Positions 48,039 to 57,809 are shown, counted from the first letter of the stretch. The stretch is 64,000 nt of DNA from Lachnospiraceae oral taxon 107 str. F0167 (GCA_000209465.1 GL890583.1:495343-559342); one strand, 5' to 3'. Translations and numbers: made by a program. The notes: generated by a model not told the origin, from the sequence alone.

Positions 48039-49748
48039 CTAAACCTCTCTATATTTCGCAATGGCATTTTTTATTTCAGCTTCAATACCATCTAAAAACT
48101 CTTCTTTTGACGATTTCCCCTGTGCAATCTTAGATAATTCCCTTTCCCATTTAGCAGTGGTTTCAGCGGACTTAAAAGTATCTGCAACAATTTCTATCAG
48201 ACTTTTCCCTTTGCTTGTGGCTATTAGATTTTTCTTATCTCTCTCCACCAATCCCTTAAAGATTAAGTTCTCAATAATGCCTGCTCTTGTTGCCGGAGTA
48301 CCAAGACCTTTTCTCTCTACCTCTACACCTTTTTCCAATGCTTCACTTCCTGCAATCTCCATAGCCTTTAGGAGAGTATCTTCTGTAAAATGCTTTGGAG
48401 ATTGAGTGTACTTTTCTTTAATTTCTGTATTTTCAATGCTCAAAACATCACCGACACTTACACTTGGCAAAACAGGATCTTCATTTTTCTTTGATTTGTA
48501 TTCTTTGAGATATTTCGTAAATCCCTCGTCTTTAATTATCTTTCCTGAACTTGTAAACTCAAAGTCGTTAAATAAAGCCACAATCTTCGTTGTGTTTTCC
48601 ACTAATGGATAACCTACACTTGCATGAAGTTTATTAGATATAAGCATATATACCTTTGCTTCGCTTTCAGGAAGATTGGATACATCTTCACTAAGCGATG
48701 ATACAGTTGGAATAATTGCGTGATGATCCGTAACCTTGCTTGAATTAAAGACTACCTTGATACGCTCTGTATCAAAGTCATTTTTCCCTAAGATATTATT
48801 GACTGTGCTTACAATCATATCTTCGGTTAAACATCTGCTGTCCGTTCTCGGATAGGTGATAAATTTCTTTTCATACAGGTTTTGAGCATAATCAAGTGTC
48901 TGCTTTGCACTGTATCCGAAATACTTATTACACTCTCTTTGAAGTGTTGTAAGGTCAAATGGCAAATCGGGTTTAGTTATTTTTTCTTTGCTGATAACAT
49001 CTTTTATTGTAATTGTATCTCCTATACTACTTTTTAATTCTTCAGCAATTTTAAGATTATCAATTCTATCCGTTGAAAGATTAAAACTATCAAGAGAAAG
49101 CTCTACTGTGTAATATTTTTCTTTCTTAAAATTATTTATTTCATCATCTCTTTTTACAATCATAGCAAGAGTAGGTGTTTGTACTCTCCCAACAGAATAA
49201 TTTTGCTTATATAAACAAGAATATAGTCTGCTGATGTTCATTCCGACAAGCCAGTCTGCTATCGCCCTTGATAATGCTGATTCAAAGAGGTTGTCATAGT
49301 CTTTCCCGTCTTTCAAACTCTCAAATCCCTCTTTTATTGCACTATCTTCCATTGATGAAATCCAAAGTCTTTTCATATTCTTTTTGCATTTTGCTTCACT
49401 ATATACAAGCCTAAATATGCTTTCTCCCTCTCGTCCGGCATCACAGGCATTGATAACAGTATCTATATCCTTATCATTCATCAGCTTTTTAAGGATAGTA
49501 AACTGCTTCTTCGTTACTTTTGCTACCTCATATTTATATTCGCTTGGAATAATCGGCAAATCTTCTATATTCCACTTTGCATACTTTTCATTGTAGCTAT
49601 CCGGGTTTGCCATCTGAACTAAATGTCCTACACACCAAGAAACTCTATATCCGTTTCCTTCACAATATCCGTCTTTTTTGCTATTTGCTCCAATCACTTT
49701 GGCAATGGACATTGCAACACTCGGCTTTTCTGCTATCACTAATTTCAT
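48039..49748 (-). CDS. topB: DNA topoisomerase III (type IA)
   Basis: The 569-residue protein has the Toprim start KLVIAEKPSVAMSIAKVIGA, the CDAGREGE metal motif (about residues 102-109) and the active-site tyrosine in FITYPRTDSR (about residue 298). It is shorter than chromosomal TopB and without C-terminal zinc fingers, as in other conjugative elements. AGGAGG precedes the ATG. It probably resolves transfer or replication intermediates. Confidence 0.93.
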   Translation of the reverse strand: MKLVIAEKPSVAMSIAKVIGANSKKDGYCEGNGYRVSWCVGHLVQMANPDSYNEKYAKWNIEDLPIIPSEYKYEVAKVTKKQFTILKKLMNDKDIDTVINACDAGREGESIFRLVYSEAKCKKNMKRLWISSMEDSAIKEGFESLKDGKDYDNLFESALSRAIADWLVGMNISRLYSCLYKQNYSVGRVQTPTLAMIVKRDDEINNFKKEKYYTVELSLDSFNLSTDRIDNLKIAEELKSSIGDTITIKDVISKEKITKPDLPFDLTTLQRECNKYFGYSAKQTLDYAQNLYEKKFITYPRTDSRCLTEDMIVSTVNNILGKNDFDTERIKVVFNSSKVTDHHAIIPTVSSLSEDVSNLPESEAKVYMLISNKLHASVGYPLVENTTKIVALFNDFEFTSSGKIIKDEGFTKYLKEYKSKKNEDPVLPSVSVGDVLSIENTEIKEKYTQSPKHFTEDTLLKAMEIAGSEALEKGVEVERKGLGTPATRAGIIENLIFKGLVERDKKNLIATSKGKSLIEIVADTFKSAETTAKWERELSKIAQGKSSKEEFLDGIEAEIKNAIAKYREV

Positions 49749-49778
49749 TTTTTATTTTTCCTCCTATTTAACTAAAAT

Positions 49779-49806
49779 AGGGCGGAAGATTTTATTCTTC
49801 CACCCT
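49779..49806 (-). terminator. Intergenic hairpin upstream of topB
   Basis: AGGG-GGAAGA pairs with TCTTCC-CCCT with one mismatch on either strand. The T-run after it on the minus strand is poor, so it may be an attenuator or processing site. Confidence 0.45.
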
Positions 49807-49853
49807 GTAGTATACTTTCTTACTTTTACTCCTAAATATTTTGATAAACTGTT

Positions 49854-50693
49854 TTAATATAGTTCCTCATCATTTTCGTCTATTTCTGTTTCATCTTCCG
49901 ATTCTTCATTTTTAGTTTCTTGATTTTTGGTATCATCACCTATATTTTCTTCATCTCTCTCAGATTCTGCGAAAAAATCTTCATCATCTTCTTCAAGGTT
50001 TTCAATCTCCTTTTCTTCTTTCTTTTTCACAACCTTAAAGTAGTAGCCGGCTCCCAAAGCCCCAAGTGTAACAAGAGCAAGCAAGATATATGTTCCGGTG
50101 CTACTTTTATCTTTGTTTTCATCAAGTTTTGCTTCTTCTTTAAGCTCTTCTTTTACAGGTTCCTCCTTAACTACTTCTTTAGGTTTTTCTTTTGTTTCAA
50201 CCATATTGAGCAAATCATCTTCTGAAACCTCGGTAAGCAGCATTACATTCTCACTGTCCTCATCGTGATTTATAATAAGATGAAATGTCTTGCCGTTTTT
50301 AGTCTTAAAGGTGATAAACTGCCTTGCGTCGGCAGAATATTTATCTGAATTTTCTCCATTACTGCCTTGATATACAGGGTAGGGGGCATTTTTATTATCT
50401 ACATTTTCTGTAAGTGTTGCAGTTGCCTTAGACGGAGTTGACGGCACACCTTTATTTGTATTTACTCCTTGACTGTTTCCCGTACCTGTATCCTGTGGCG
50501 GCTCTTTGGCAGTGAGTTTATTAGGATACCTTATTTGTATATCTTGCTCAGTTTCTTTTTCTATGATTTTTGTGATAACAGGTTGCTCTTCCTGTTTATC
50601 ATCACCTTGTGCAAATATATAAGTTGTCGAAAATATACTTAGCATAAGGCATATAATCACCGCTATACTTAACTTGATTTTAGTTGTTTTCAT
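49854..50693 (-). CDS. CD1107-family (DUF4366) membrane-anchored protein
   Basis: The protein starts with a signal peptide (MKTTKIKLSIAVIICLML..IFA) and ends with a membrane segment (GTYILLALVTLGALGAGYYF) and a very acidic cytoplasmic tail. Between them are a proline/threonine-rich linker and a domain containing QFITFKTKNGKTFHLIINHDEDSENV, the DUF4366 core. GAGGAG seven bases upstream fixes the start at 50693. The start overlaps the previous gene by 14 bp. It is a surface protein of the conjugation machine with unknown role. Confidence 0.88.
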   Translation of the reverse strand: MKTTKIKLSIAVIICLMLSIFSTTYIFAQGDDKQEEQPVITKIIEKETEQDIQIRYPNKLTAKEPPQDTGTGNSQGVNTNKGVPSTPSKATATLTENVDNKNAPYPVYQGSNGENSDKYSADARQFITFKTKNGKTFHLIINHDEDSENVMLLTEVSEDDLLNMVETKEKPKEVVKEEPVKEELKEEAKLDENKDKSSTGTYILLALVTLGALGAGYYFKVVKKKEEKEIENLEEDDEDFFAESERDEENIGDDTKNQETKNEESEDETEIDENDEELY

Positions 50694-50967
50694 CTGTATT
50701 CTCCTCATTTTCATTATTGTTTTTATTTATTAAAGTTGCAGTTTCTTTTTCCGTCTCATCAGATTTTTTTATCTCCGATTGTTTTTTCCTAAATTTTGCC
50801 ATCAAGTCAGCAATCGTAATGTTGTTCTTTCTGCAAATGGCAACAATCTCCTCGTTTTCAAGTTCTTCCTCCCTAATAAGCAAAGGCTCTAATTCTTCAT
50901 CAATCAGAGCCTTTTTATCCTTTAACTTCCGTATTTTGTTTTTTACCGTTGTAAGTTCTTTTTTCAA
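50680..50967 (-). CDS. DUF4315 family protein
   Basis: The 95-residue protein begins LKKELTTVKNKIRKLKDKKALIDEEL, a coiled coil, followed by EIVAICRKNNITIADLMAKFRK, the DUF4315 signature. A TTG start five bases behind AGGAGG is preferred to the ATG ten codons upstream, which has no ribosome site. The acidic, asparagine-rich end overlaps the next gene. It is a regular member of Tn1549-like transfer operons, function unknown. Confidence 0.82.
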   Translation of the reverse strand: MKKELTTVKNKIRKLKDKKALIDEELEPLLIREEELENEEIVAICRKNNITIADLMAKFRKKQSEIKKSDETEKETATLINKNNNENEENTDENN

Positions 50968-51038
50968 ATTTACCTCCTTGGTAATAAAAAAAGGCATTGC
51001 CCATTATTAGACTCCGCCTTTTTTGATAAATCATATTA

Positions 51039-51338
51039 TCAATCTTTTAAATAATTACTTACTGTTGATTGAGAAACTCCAAGCATATCTGCTATTTCTC
51101 GTTGTTTGTATCCTTGACTATAAAGTTCCTTAATTTGTTTTTTAAGCCCATCTTTTCCTAAGTTTTTTTCAAACATTGAGTTTGTTTGTATATGCCCACT
51201 TGTATGCTCAGTAAGAGTAGTTGTATACTGAATTCCATCTTTATTACCAACTATACTTGCCGTTTTAGTTTTAGAATTAAAAGTGGTTTTTACTTCATCC
51301 AATCCAATTTCCGAAGATAAAAATTTGATAGCTTCCAT
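51039..51338 (-). CDS. Small HTH DNA-binding protein
   Basis: The 99-residue protein ends with a helix-turn-helix, IKELYSQGYKQREIADMLGVSQSTVSNYLKD. The N-terminal part (residues 1-55) is a small unassigned domain. It is preceded by a TTGACA/TATTAT promoter and an 11-bp inverted repeat over the -10 box, so it may control its own transcription and that of DUF4315, CD1107 and topB downstream. Confidence 0.8.
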   Translation of the reverse strand: MEAIKFLSSEIGLDEVKTTFNSKTKTASIVGNKDGIQYTTTLTEHTSGHIQTNSMFEKNLGKDGLKKQIKELYSQGYKQREIADMLGVSQSTVSNYLKD

Positions 51339-51382
51339 AATATTGTTTTTTTCCTTTTTTCCGGCAACATATCTGAGTTCAT
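51290..51382 (-). CDS. Possible upstream overlapping peptide, 30 residues
   Basis: An ATG behind AAAGGAG opens a frame starting MNSDMLPEKRKKT that overlaps the first 16 codons of the HTH gene in another frame. It has a better ribosome site than the HTH gene itself, so it might couple or restrict translation. Evidence is limited to the ribosome site and position. Confidence 0.3.
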   Translation of the reverse strand: MNSDMLPEKRKKTILWKLSNFYLRKLDWMK

Positions 51383-51403
51383 TATGCGTTCTCCTTTTAT
51401 TAT

Positions 51404-51455
51404 AAAATAATATTTTTTACCACTTTATAATATTATTTTTTTCTAAAACTGTCAA
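51404..51455 (-). promoter_or_regulatory. Promoter with overlapping operator for the HTH gene
   Basis: TTGACA (51450-51455) and TATTAT (51427-51432) are 17 bp apart on the minus strand. AAAATAATATT (51404-51414) and AATATTATTTT (51429-51439) form a perfect inverted repeat, one arm covering the -10 box. Confidence 0.65.
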
Positions 51456-51481
51456 GGTATTTTTTGATAATGCAAATTTTA

Positions 51482-53833
51482 TTAATTACCTACACGACCG
51501 AAACCATAGAAATGCTCCTTCCAGTAAGGTGTGTTGATGCTGACAAAGCGAATCGGATCGCCTGCGTGTATCATCATTCCGTTCCCTGCATAGATTCCTA
51601 CATGGGATATTGGAGAGCCACTGTTATAGGTGTTCTTAAAGAAGATAATATCTCCCGCCTTTGCTTCACTTGGCGATATGGGATTGCAGTAGGTCTTGTA
51701 AATCCCCCAAGCTGTGGTTCTCGGCATATTTTTTACTCCTGAATGGGTAAAGCTCCAGCACACAAAGGACGAACAGTCAAAGTTATTCGGACCATTCGCC
51801 CCAAAGACATATCTTTTTCCTATATGTTTCTCCGCTTCGTTAAAGATTGCCTTTACCGTTACATCATCAAAGGCAATCCCCGGATTTGAAAAGTCGGGAT
51901 TATCTACAATCTCAGATAAATTACCGCTTCCGCTTCCAAACACATCTCCCATGTTCCCCTGTGTTGCAAGCAGAGCTTCATAATGGGTAACATTGTCTGG
52001 ATAGGTGGCAAATATTTCTCTGATTACACTGTCCATTTCTTTTTTCTTTAGAGTAACTATAAGTTTTTTGTATTCATAGGCTTCTTCATGACTTTCAGTA
52101 TGCTCATTTCCATCTTCATCGGTATAAGTTTCGGTAACCGTCCTGTATCTTATTTCAACTTCTTCCCTGTAAGACAGGATATACATTTTCTGAAAAAGGT
52201 CATTTATTATGCTTTGGACTTCATTTGAATCCTTGACTTCCCCATATCTTGAAGTGATATAGGATAAAAGTTCGTGGGTGTTATGTCCGATTTCTCCCTC
52301 TTTTTCTACGATATATTCATCATAGCCGGGGTGATTTTCTTCTACGGAATCTATTTCGTCTTGCAGACCTTCCTCCAGTCCCGAAAACTGCTGATTGATT
52401 TCACTAAGCACAGTTTGGTCGGAAAGATAGGTTGTTGTTAAAACTCCGCTTGCAGAGTTCATCATTCCTGTCATTGATATGCCTGCAAACTGAATGACAA
52501 AAGTTCCCAAAATAATAAGACCTATGACAATCATCATAAGTCCCTTTGCTTTTCGTATAACCATATCTTTGGAGCTTTTTAAGGTATTAAGAACTCCCTC
52601 TTTAATCCTGTCCCTAAACCTTGATCTGTTATGTTTTCTTATGGAGGATTTCATCTGCTTACACTTTTGAAACTTCTTAAAGGCATCTGCTTTCTTATAC
52701 TCATCAGTTTTCTTTAACTCCTCTTTGGCTTCCTTAAACTCCAGTTTAGATTTACGCTTTCTGATTTTATAGTTTTTTTTGCTAAGGTTATAGCTCTTTT
52801 TAGACTTTTTCTTATTAGCATAATTCTTAATCCCATGAATCAACTTTGAGTTTACATCAGCAATCTTTTCTCCTGTTTCAACGCCCTGGTTTTCATCACT
52901 GCCATGAGAGAGATAGTCCCTTATAGCTTCACTTCCCTTAGCAATTCCCGACAGGGCGGATACTCTTGCTGTTTCATTTATCAGAGTTTTCTTTTGCTCT
53001 TGGGAAAGACTGTATTTCTTTTCTTTATTATTAACAGTTTCAATAGTTTCTTTTCCTGTCTTTTTGCCCTCCACCTTACTTTGGGCATTATCTTTCGTTT
53101 GAGCATTATCTGTATTTCTTGTATATAGCTTATCTGAGTAATTTTTCCTCTTATACTGCTTCTTTTGAGACTTATGCTTTTTGGATAATTTTTCCGTTGC
53201 ATTGTCTTTTGTATGAAGATTATCTTCCACATCATAAGTTGATTCAAAGTAATCACTGTCCCTAAAGTCATTGTCATACCTGTCGATGATACCGTCATTA
53301 TCAAGGTCTTTTCCTAACGGATCGTAGGTTTCTTCATTTTGGCTATATCTTCCATCAGTATTTAATCTATTTCTGACTTTTTCCGCCATTTTTCTTTTTC
53401 TTTTTCTTTGAAGCTCTGATTTTTGCTTATCAAAGATAGGGTTTACATCTTTTTCTGATATTTCAGCAGATGGGCTATGATTATTAACCTCTTTCAATCC
53501 TTTGCCATCTTTACTTGATGTAAAATCATCATTGGTTTCATATCTGCTTTTATCAGTTATGGTTGTATTTTGATTTTCATCAGCACCTTTTGAATACCTT
53601 GCATTTTTCTTGGAAGTACCCTGTATATGCTCATTTTCAACATTTTTCTTACTTGTTTTTCGATGTATCTTATTATTAAACCTGTCTTTATCATGGATAA
53701 TCTTACCCTTATAATCATCGCCATGCTTTAGTCTGCTACTTTCATCAGTACTGACATTTTCTTTCCCTAAAAGTTTTGCTTCTTCCTTAACTGTCTGCCT
53801 TTCTTTAAAATCTCGCTTTAATTTTTTTTCCAC
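51482..53833 (-). CDS. NlpC/P60 peptidoglycan hydrolase of the conjugation machine
   Basis: The 783-residue protein has a long charged N-terminal region, a membrane segment (GLMMIVIGLIILGTFVIQF, about residues 436-454) and a C-terminal NlpC/P60 domain with catalytic cysteine in NFDCSSFVCW (about residue 690) and histidines in SHVGIYAG and MIHAGD. It is the VirB1-like enzyme that opens the cell wall for the transfer channel. The cytoplasmic side includes [12 protein letters not shown], also present in the giant helicase protein. Start is GTG behind GAGGTGATAG. Confidence 0.9.
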   Translation of the reverse strand: MEKKLKRDFKERQTVKEEAKLLGKENVSTDESSRLKHGDDYKGKIIHDKDRFNNKIHRKTSKKNVENEHIQGTSKKNARYSKGADENQNTTITDKSRYETNDDFTSSKDGKGLKEVNNHSPSAEISEKDVNPIFDKQKSELQRKRKRKMAEKVRNRLNTDGRYSQNEETYDPLGKDLDNDGIIDRYDNDFRDSDYFESTYDVEDNLHTKDNATEKLSKKHKSQKKQYKRKNYSDKLYTRNTDNAQTKDNAQSKVEGKKTGKETIETVNNKEKKYSLSQEQKKTLINETARVSALSGIAKGSEAIRDYLSHGSDENQGVETGEKIADVNSKLIHGIKNYANKKKSKKSYNLSKKNYKIRKRKSKLEFKEAKEELKKTDEYKKADAFKKFQKCKQMKSSIRKHNRSRFRDRIKEGVLNTLKSSKDMVIRKAKGLMMIVIGLIILGTFVIQFAGISMTGMMNSASGVLTTTYLSDQTVLSEINQQFSGLEEGLQDEIDSVEENHPGYDEYIVEKEGEIGHNTHELLSYITSRYGEVKDSNEVQSIINDLFQKMYILSYREEVEIRYRTVTETYTDEDGNEHTESHEEAYEYKKLIVTLKKKEMDSVIREIFATYPDNVTHYEALLATQGNMGDVFGSGSGNLSEIVDNPDFSNPGIAFDDVTVKAIFNEAEKHIGKRYVFGANGPNNFDCSSFVCWSFTHSGVKNMPRTTAWGIYKTYCNPISPSEAKAGDIIFFKNTYNSGSPISHVGIYAGNGMMIHAGDPIRFVSINTPYWKEHFYGFGRVGN

Positions 53834-53839
53834 AAGCTA

Positions 53840-56269
53840 TCACCTCACTTCTTCTGGCTTGGTAGTCATCTTTTGATAGAGAATTGTGTCTTTCGGGAAC
53901 TTATCTATAAATGGAACTATGGTATTTCCAAAGAATAACAGTCCTTCTCCGGCATTGGAGTTGGTAACATATTTAAGCTGAGGTTTTGAGATTTTAAGTT
54001 TTCTTGCAAGTATCTCCCTGTCCCCGCTTGCCTGATTTAACATCAATACAAAGTCCGTATTATCAAAGATGTTTTCTATCTCCTTGCTCATCAAAAGGTC
54101 TTTGACATTCTGCGTAATGCCTGTGGGAATGCCTCCCCATTTACGAAATCTTTTCCAAATCTCAACGGAGTAAGAAGCCGTCTGCTCATCTTTTAAAAGC
54201 AGATGAAACTCGTCTATATAGTATCTTGTAGCCTTATTCCCCCTGTTTAAGGACACCTTGTTCCAAACCTGATCCTGAATCACGAGCATGCCTATCTTTT
54301 TTAGTTGGCTTCCAAGCTCTTTTATGTCAAAACAAAGCAGTTTCTTATTTAAGTCCACATTTGACCTGTGGTTAAATACATTTAAAGAGCCTGATACATA
54401 TATCTCCATCTCTGTTGCAAGTTTTTTTCCGACCTTTTCTTCCTGATTTTTAAGCATATCGTATAAATCCCCCAGTATGGGCATATTTTCTGCTATCGGA
54501 TTTTCAAAATACTTTTCATAAATCCTCGGCAAACATCTGTCTATAACGGATTTTTCTTCCGCCGTAAGACCGCTACCGCCGACTACAAGCTCAAGCATGG
54601 ACATAATAAAGTTTGCCTTATCTTTTAAGGGTGCGTCCCCATCTCCATAGTTCATATTGATGTCAAGCGGATTAAGATAGTCCTTTGACTTACTACTGAC
54701 CTTAATCACTTCTCCATTAAACTGCCTTACAAGGTTTCCGTATTCTCCTTCTGGATCACAGATAATTACATCATCGTCTGTTACAAGAATAGCATTTGCC
54801 ATTTCTCTTTTAGCACTGAACGACTTTCCGCTTCCCGGTGTTCCAAGGATTAAGCCGTTCGGGTTTTTGAGCTTCTTCCTGTCTGCCATAATAAGGTTAT
54901 GGCTGAGGGCATTTAATCCATAGTACAGACTGTTACTTGAATTGATAAAAAGTTCTTCTGTAGTAAAAGGCATAAATACCGCCGTTGATGAGGAAGTTAA
55001 GCCTCTGTTAATCTCCAGTTTATTTACACCAAGAGGAAGTACGCTTACAAGCCCCTGTTCCTGTGCATGGTCAAGCCTTTTAATCTTACAGTTATGCTTA
55101 TTTGCAATGGAGCTTATCTGAGCAATACTGTTTTCAAGTTTTTGTACTGTCCTTGCAAAATTCATAAAGACAATGGTTACAACAAACATTCTCTCATCTC
55201 TTGTCTGCAAATCTTTTAACAGGCTTTTTACATCTTCCCCATAGGTGATTAAGTCTGACGGCAAGATGTCCATATCATATCCCGACCTTACCGCCTTTTT
55301 ATTTTCCTCAATCCTCATCTTATCAATATCGGTGTTTTTTCTTTTCACCATCTTAATAGCTTCCGTCTGCTCGATTGCCCTTATATGAAAAGAGATGTTA
55401 ATGTTATCGTCAATATCCAAAAACTCGGACAGCATACGGTCTGAAAGCTCGCTTGCAAGGATTTGAAAATGGCTTGTAGCTCCGATAAATTTACCGAACT
55501 TAAAGTATCTGCCCGGCATAAAGTTAAATTCATCGGGAGTAATGTATGTCTTTGTGCTTTCTTTTTTCTTTAGGTCTTTGTAGGAAAACTTGAAAGTCTT
55601 ACTTGGATTAAGCATATCATGAAGTATCTTTAACCTTTCCTCACCTGTAAGACTTTCCGCCCTTACTCCCATATTTTTAAGATTGGATAATATATCTATC
55701 TCCAGTCTTTCAAGTTTTGATATAGCCTGCTCCATATTGTCCGCTTCTACCGAAAATGTTACATACTTTGATTTTTTCAGCCCGTTATTTCCCTTTACAA
55801 TCTGACTTTTAAGCATTTCCCGAAATTCAAGGCGTATATCGTCAAATCCGTCTTTTTTATCCGGTATCTGAATAGCAGATCTCATTTCCTCATTTCTTCC
55901 AAGCTGATTGACATAGGAAAGCTCAATGCCGACACTTGGATCAAAGGAATTTAGAAAGTTTGCAAACTGGTTAAAAATCAAGTCCCTATCTTCTTCTAAG
56001 GCAAGCTGATAGTTTATATCCTCAAAGACGATACTCTTATTAAAGTGCCTTTCATCTATTTGGCATATTCCGTTTTTTAACATTCTAAGATAGGGTATGG
56101 TATCTTCAACGGTATAGTGCTTAGGCTCTTTCTTTAAGATAAGACTTAAAAATCCGCCTTTCTCTTTTTTCATCTTTGTTTTATCTTGTTTTAAATCCTG
56201 TTCCCCTCTTTTTAATGCCTTTTTGTTCCTTTCTAACTTTATCTGCTGAAATTTTCTTTTGTCTTTCAA
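53840..56269 (-). CDS. VirB4-like conjugation ATPase
   Basis: The 809-residue protein has Walker A GTPGSGKSFSAKRE (about residue 480), Walker B DDDVIICDPEGEYGNLV shortly after, and the family block RYYIDEFHLLLKDEQTA near residue 690. It powers assembly of the type IV channel. A TTG six bases behind AGGAGG is the start, so the gene overlaps the prgI-like gene by 89 bp. Its stop lies six bases before the hydrolase gene start. Confidence 0.95.
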   Translation of the reverse strand: MKDKRKFQQIKLERNKKALKRGEQDLKQDKTKMKKEKGGFLSLILKKEPKHYTVEDTIPYLRMLKNGICQIDERHFNKSIVFEDINYQLALEEDRDLIFNQFANFLNSFDPSVGIELSYVNQLGRNEEMRSAIQIPDKKDGFDDIRLEFREMLKSQIVKGNNGLKKSKYVTFSVEADNMEQAISKLERLEIDILSNLKNMGVRAESLTGEERLKILHDMLNPSKTFKFSYKDLKKKESTKTYITPDEFNFMPGRYFKFGKFIGATSHFQILASELSDRMLSEFLDIDDNINISFHIRAIEQTEAIKMVKRKNTDIDKMRIEENKKAVRSGYDMDILPSDLITYGEDVKSLLKDLQTRDERMFVVTIVFMNFARTVQKLENSIAQISSIANKHNCKIKRLDHAQEQGLVSVLPLGVNKLEINRGLTSSSTAVFMPFTTEELFINSSNSLYYGLNALSHNLIMADRKKLKNPNGLILGTPGSGKSFSAKREMANAILVTDDDVIICDPEGEYGNLVRQFNGEVIKVSSKSKDYLNPLDINMNYGDGDAPLKDKANFIMSMLELVVGGSGLTAEEKSVIDRCLPRIYEKYFENPIAENMPILGDLYDMLKNQEEKVGKKLATEMEIYVSGSLNVFNHRSNVDLNKKLLCFDIKELGSQLKKIGMLVIQDQVWNKVSLNRGNKATRYYIDEFHLLLKDEQTASYSVEIWKRFRKWGGIPTGITQNVKDLLMSKEIENIFDNTDFVLMLNQASGDREILARKLKISKPQLKYVTNSNAGEGLLFFGNTIVPFIDKFPKDTILYQKMTTKPEEVR

Positions 56270-56570
56270 GGTAAACCTCCTTTCTTACACGCTTACTTGG
56301 CTGATAAAACTTGTGCAGATAGATATACTTAAAATATTTCTCAAAGCTCAGTCCGTCTTTTTCAAACATAGTTATGAAAAATATGGGTAGCGTTGATAAG
56401 ATAAGAAATATGACTGCTATGTCATTGGGTACATACTTTCTCATAAATAAATAGACAGGTATTCCGATAAGCCCCGCAACGCTAAAGCCTATGAGTTGCC
56501 TTTGCGTAAGATTAAGAGCTACCTTTGTCTTTACCTTGTTTAAATCTTTCGGTATAGGTACATATGCCAT
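56181..56570 (-). CDS. PrgI family conjugation membrane protein
   Basis: The 129-residue protein begins MAYVPIPKDLNKVKTKVALNLTQRQL and has two membrane segments (about residues 28-44 and 50-68), followed by a basic cytoplasmic tail, exactly the PrgI layout. It precedes the VirB4-like gene as usual. Its C-terminus overlaps the VirB4 start in another frame. Confidence 0.92.
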   Translation of the reverse strand: MAYVPIPKDLNKVKTKVALNLTQRQLIGFSVAGLIGIPVYLFMRKYVPNDIAVIFLILSTLPIFFITMFEKDGLSFEKYFKYIYLHKFYQPSKRVRKEVYLERQKKISADKVRKEQKGIKKRGTGFKTR

Positions 56571-56573
56571 AAG

Positions 56574-56927
56574 CTACCTCCCATCTCTTGGTATATCCGA
56601 GCTTTCCGCTACATCTTTATCTTTGCTTGGCTTTCCATATTCTTTATCCTTATTCTCATCAGCTCTGTCTTTTTCTTCCTGTATATTGGACAGTTCTTCT
56701 ATATGCTCGTAAACACTGCATATCTCATCTCTTATCATTGAGATTGCCTCGTGATTAATTTTGCTATATCTGTCTTGCCTAAGGTTAATTTCGTTATATT
56801 CACTTCCAAGGTATATCAGTTTTTCTTCAATTTCTTCTATTTTTCTTTTAGTTACAATTTTTTCCACAACAATCACAATTCCTGTTACAAGGATTGTAAG
56901 TATCGATATTATATTTTTCTTATTCAT
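56574..56927 (-). CDS. Small single-pass membrane protein of the transfer operon
   Basis: The 117-residue protein has one N-terminal membrane segment (IISILTILVTGIVIVVEKI) followed by a coiled coil and a charged tail (DENKDKEYGKPSKDKD). It lies between the VirB6-like and PrgI genes with very short spacing. I do not recognise a named family; a channel accessory role is inferred from position. Confidence 0.7.
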   Translation of the reverse strand: MNKKNIISILTILVTGIVIVVEKIVTKRKIEEIEEKLIYLGSEYNEINLRQDRYSKINHEAISMIRDEICSVYEHIEELSNIQEEKDRADENKDKEYGKPSKDKDVAESSDIPRDGR

Positions 56928-56945
56928 CTTATCTTCCTTTCCGCT

Positions 56946-57809
56946 TTAATGTGAGCTTAATACACTTTTTGCAAGCGTCCCGCTCTTTAACATCATCAGT
57001 CCTAACAATATGGCATATCCAAGTATCATAAATATGCTTGTGTGTATGTCGCTGATATTTATTGTCTTAACAAGTACTGCATAAATTCCAAGGCAAACCA
57101 TTAGAATAAGCCCCTGAAGTCCTAAAGCAAACAAGCCTTTGATGTAGTTTGCTCCAATTTGTCCCCATTCCCTGTTTCCCATAGTTGCAAAGGGAATAGC
57201 TGAAACAGATGAATATACATAGATTTCAAACATTCTACCGTAAACCACAAGCATTACAACTACGGATATTCCCTGTATCGCAACTTTTACAAGTGAAGTT
57301 TCAAATAAAATCGTCATCAATTCTCCAAGGCTTTTTTCTTTTAGAGTATCCACCATCTGAACAATTTGGTCGGCTGAAACGACAGCAGAGGTGTTTATCA
57401 CCCCTGCCGCCTTGTTTACCATACTTTGTGCCACATCAAAGACTGCCATTGAAAACTCAAAGGCATGGGATACGAGCCACACCGCAATCCACATCTTGAT
57501 GATGTATTTGAAAAACTCAAAGGTGTCCGTATCGTGCATATTGTTTTTCTGCATGATCATATTGATAAGCTCGATACAAAGTACTGCTGTAATAATCAGT
57601 CCCGCTATAGGGATTATAACGGAGTCGTTAATCCTCTTAATAAAGCTAAATACCTCTGAGTTCCATCCCATAGGTGTCTTTCCTACATCTGTGGCAATAT
57701 TTCCGACTTGATTGTTGATGTCTATAAGCATGGACTCTAAATTTGCCTTGATACCTCCGAGCAGAAGCTCTCTGAAAAATTCTTCTATCTTATCGAAAAT
57801 ACCAAACAT
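56946..57809 (-). CDS. VirB6/TrbL-like conjugation membrane protein
   Basis: The 287-residue protein has about six membrane segments (among them IIPIAGLIITAVLCIELI, IIKMWIAVWLVSHAFEF, GISVVVMLVVYGRMFEI and IFMILGYAILLGLMML) and the motif MGNREWGQIGANYIKGLFALGLQG, typical of the VirB6-like protein of Tn1549-like elements. It forms part of the inner channel. It follows the Maff2 gene by 10 bp. Confidence 0.9.
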   Translation of the reverse strand: MFGIFDKIEEFFRELLLGGIKANLESMLIDINNQVGNIATDVGKTPMGWNSEVFSFIKRINDSVIIPIAGLIITAVLCIELINMIMQKNNMHDTDTFEFFKYIIKMWIAVWLVSHAFEFSMAVFDVAQSMVNKAAGVINTSAVVSADQIVQMVDTLKEKSLGELMTILFETSLVKVAIQGISVVVMLVVYGRMFEIYVYSSVSAIPFATMGNREWGQIGANYIKGLFALGLQGLILMVCLGIYAVLVKTINISDIHTSIFMILGYAILLGLMMLKSGTLAKSVLSSH

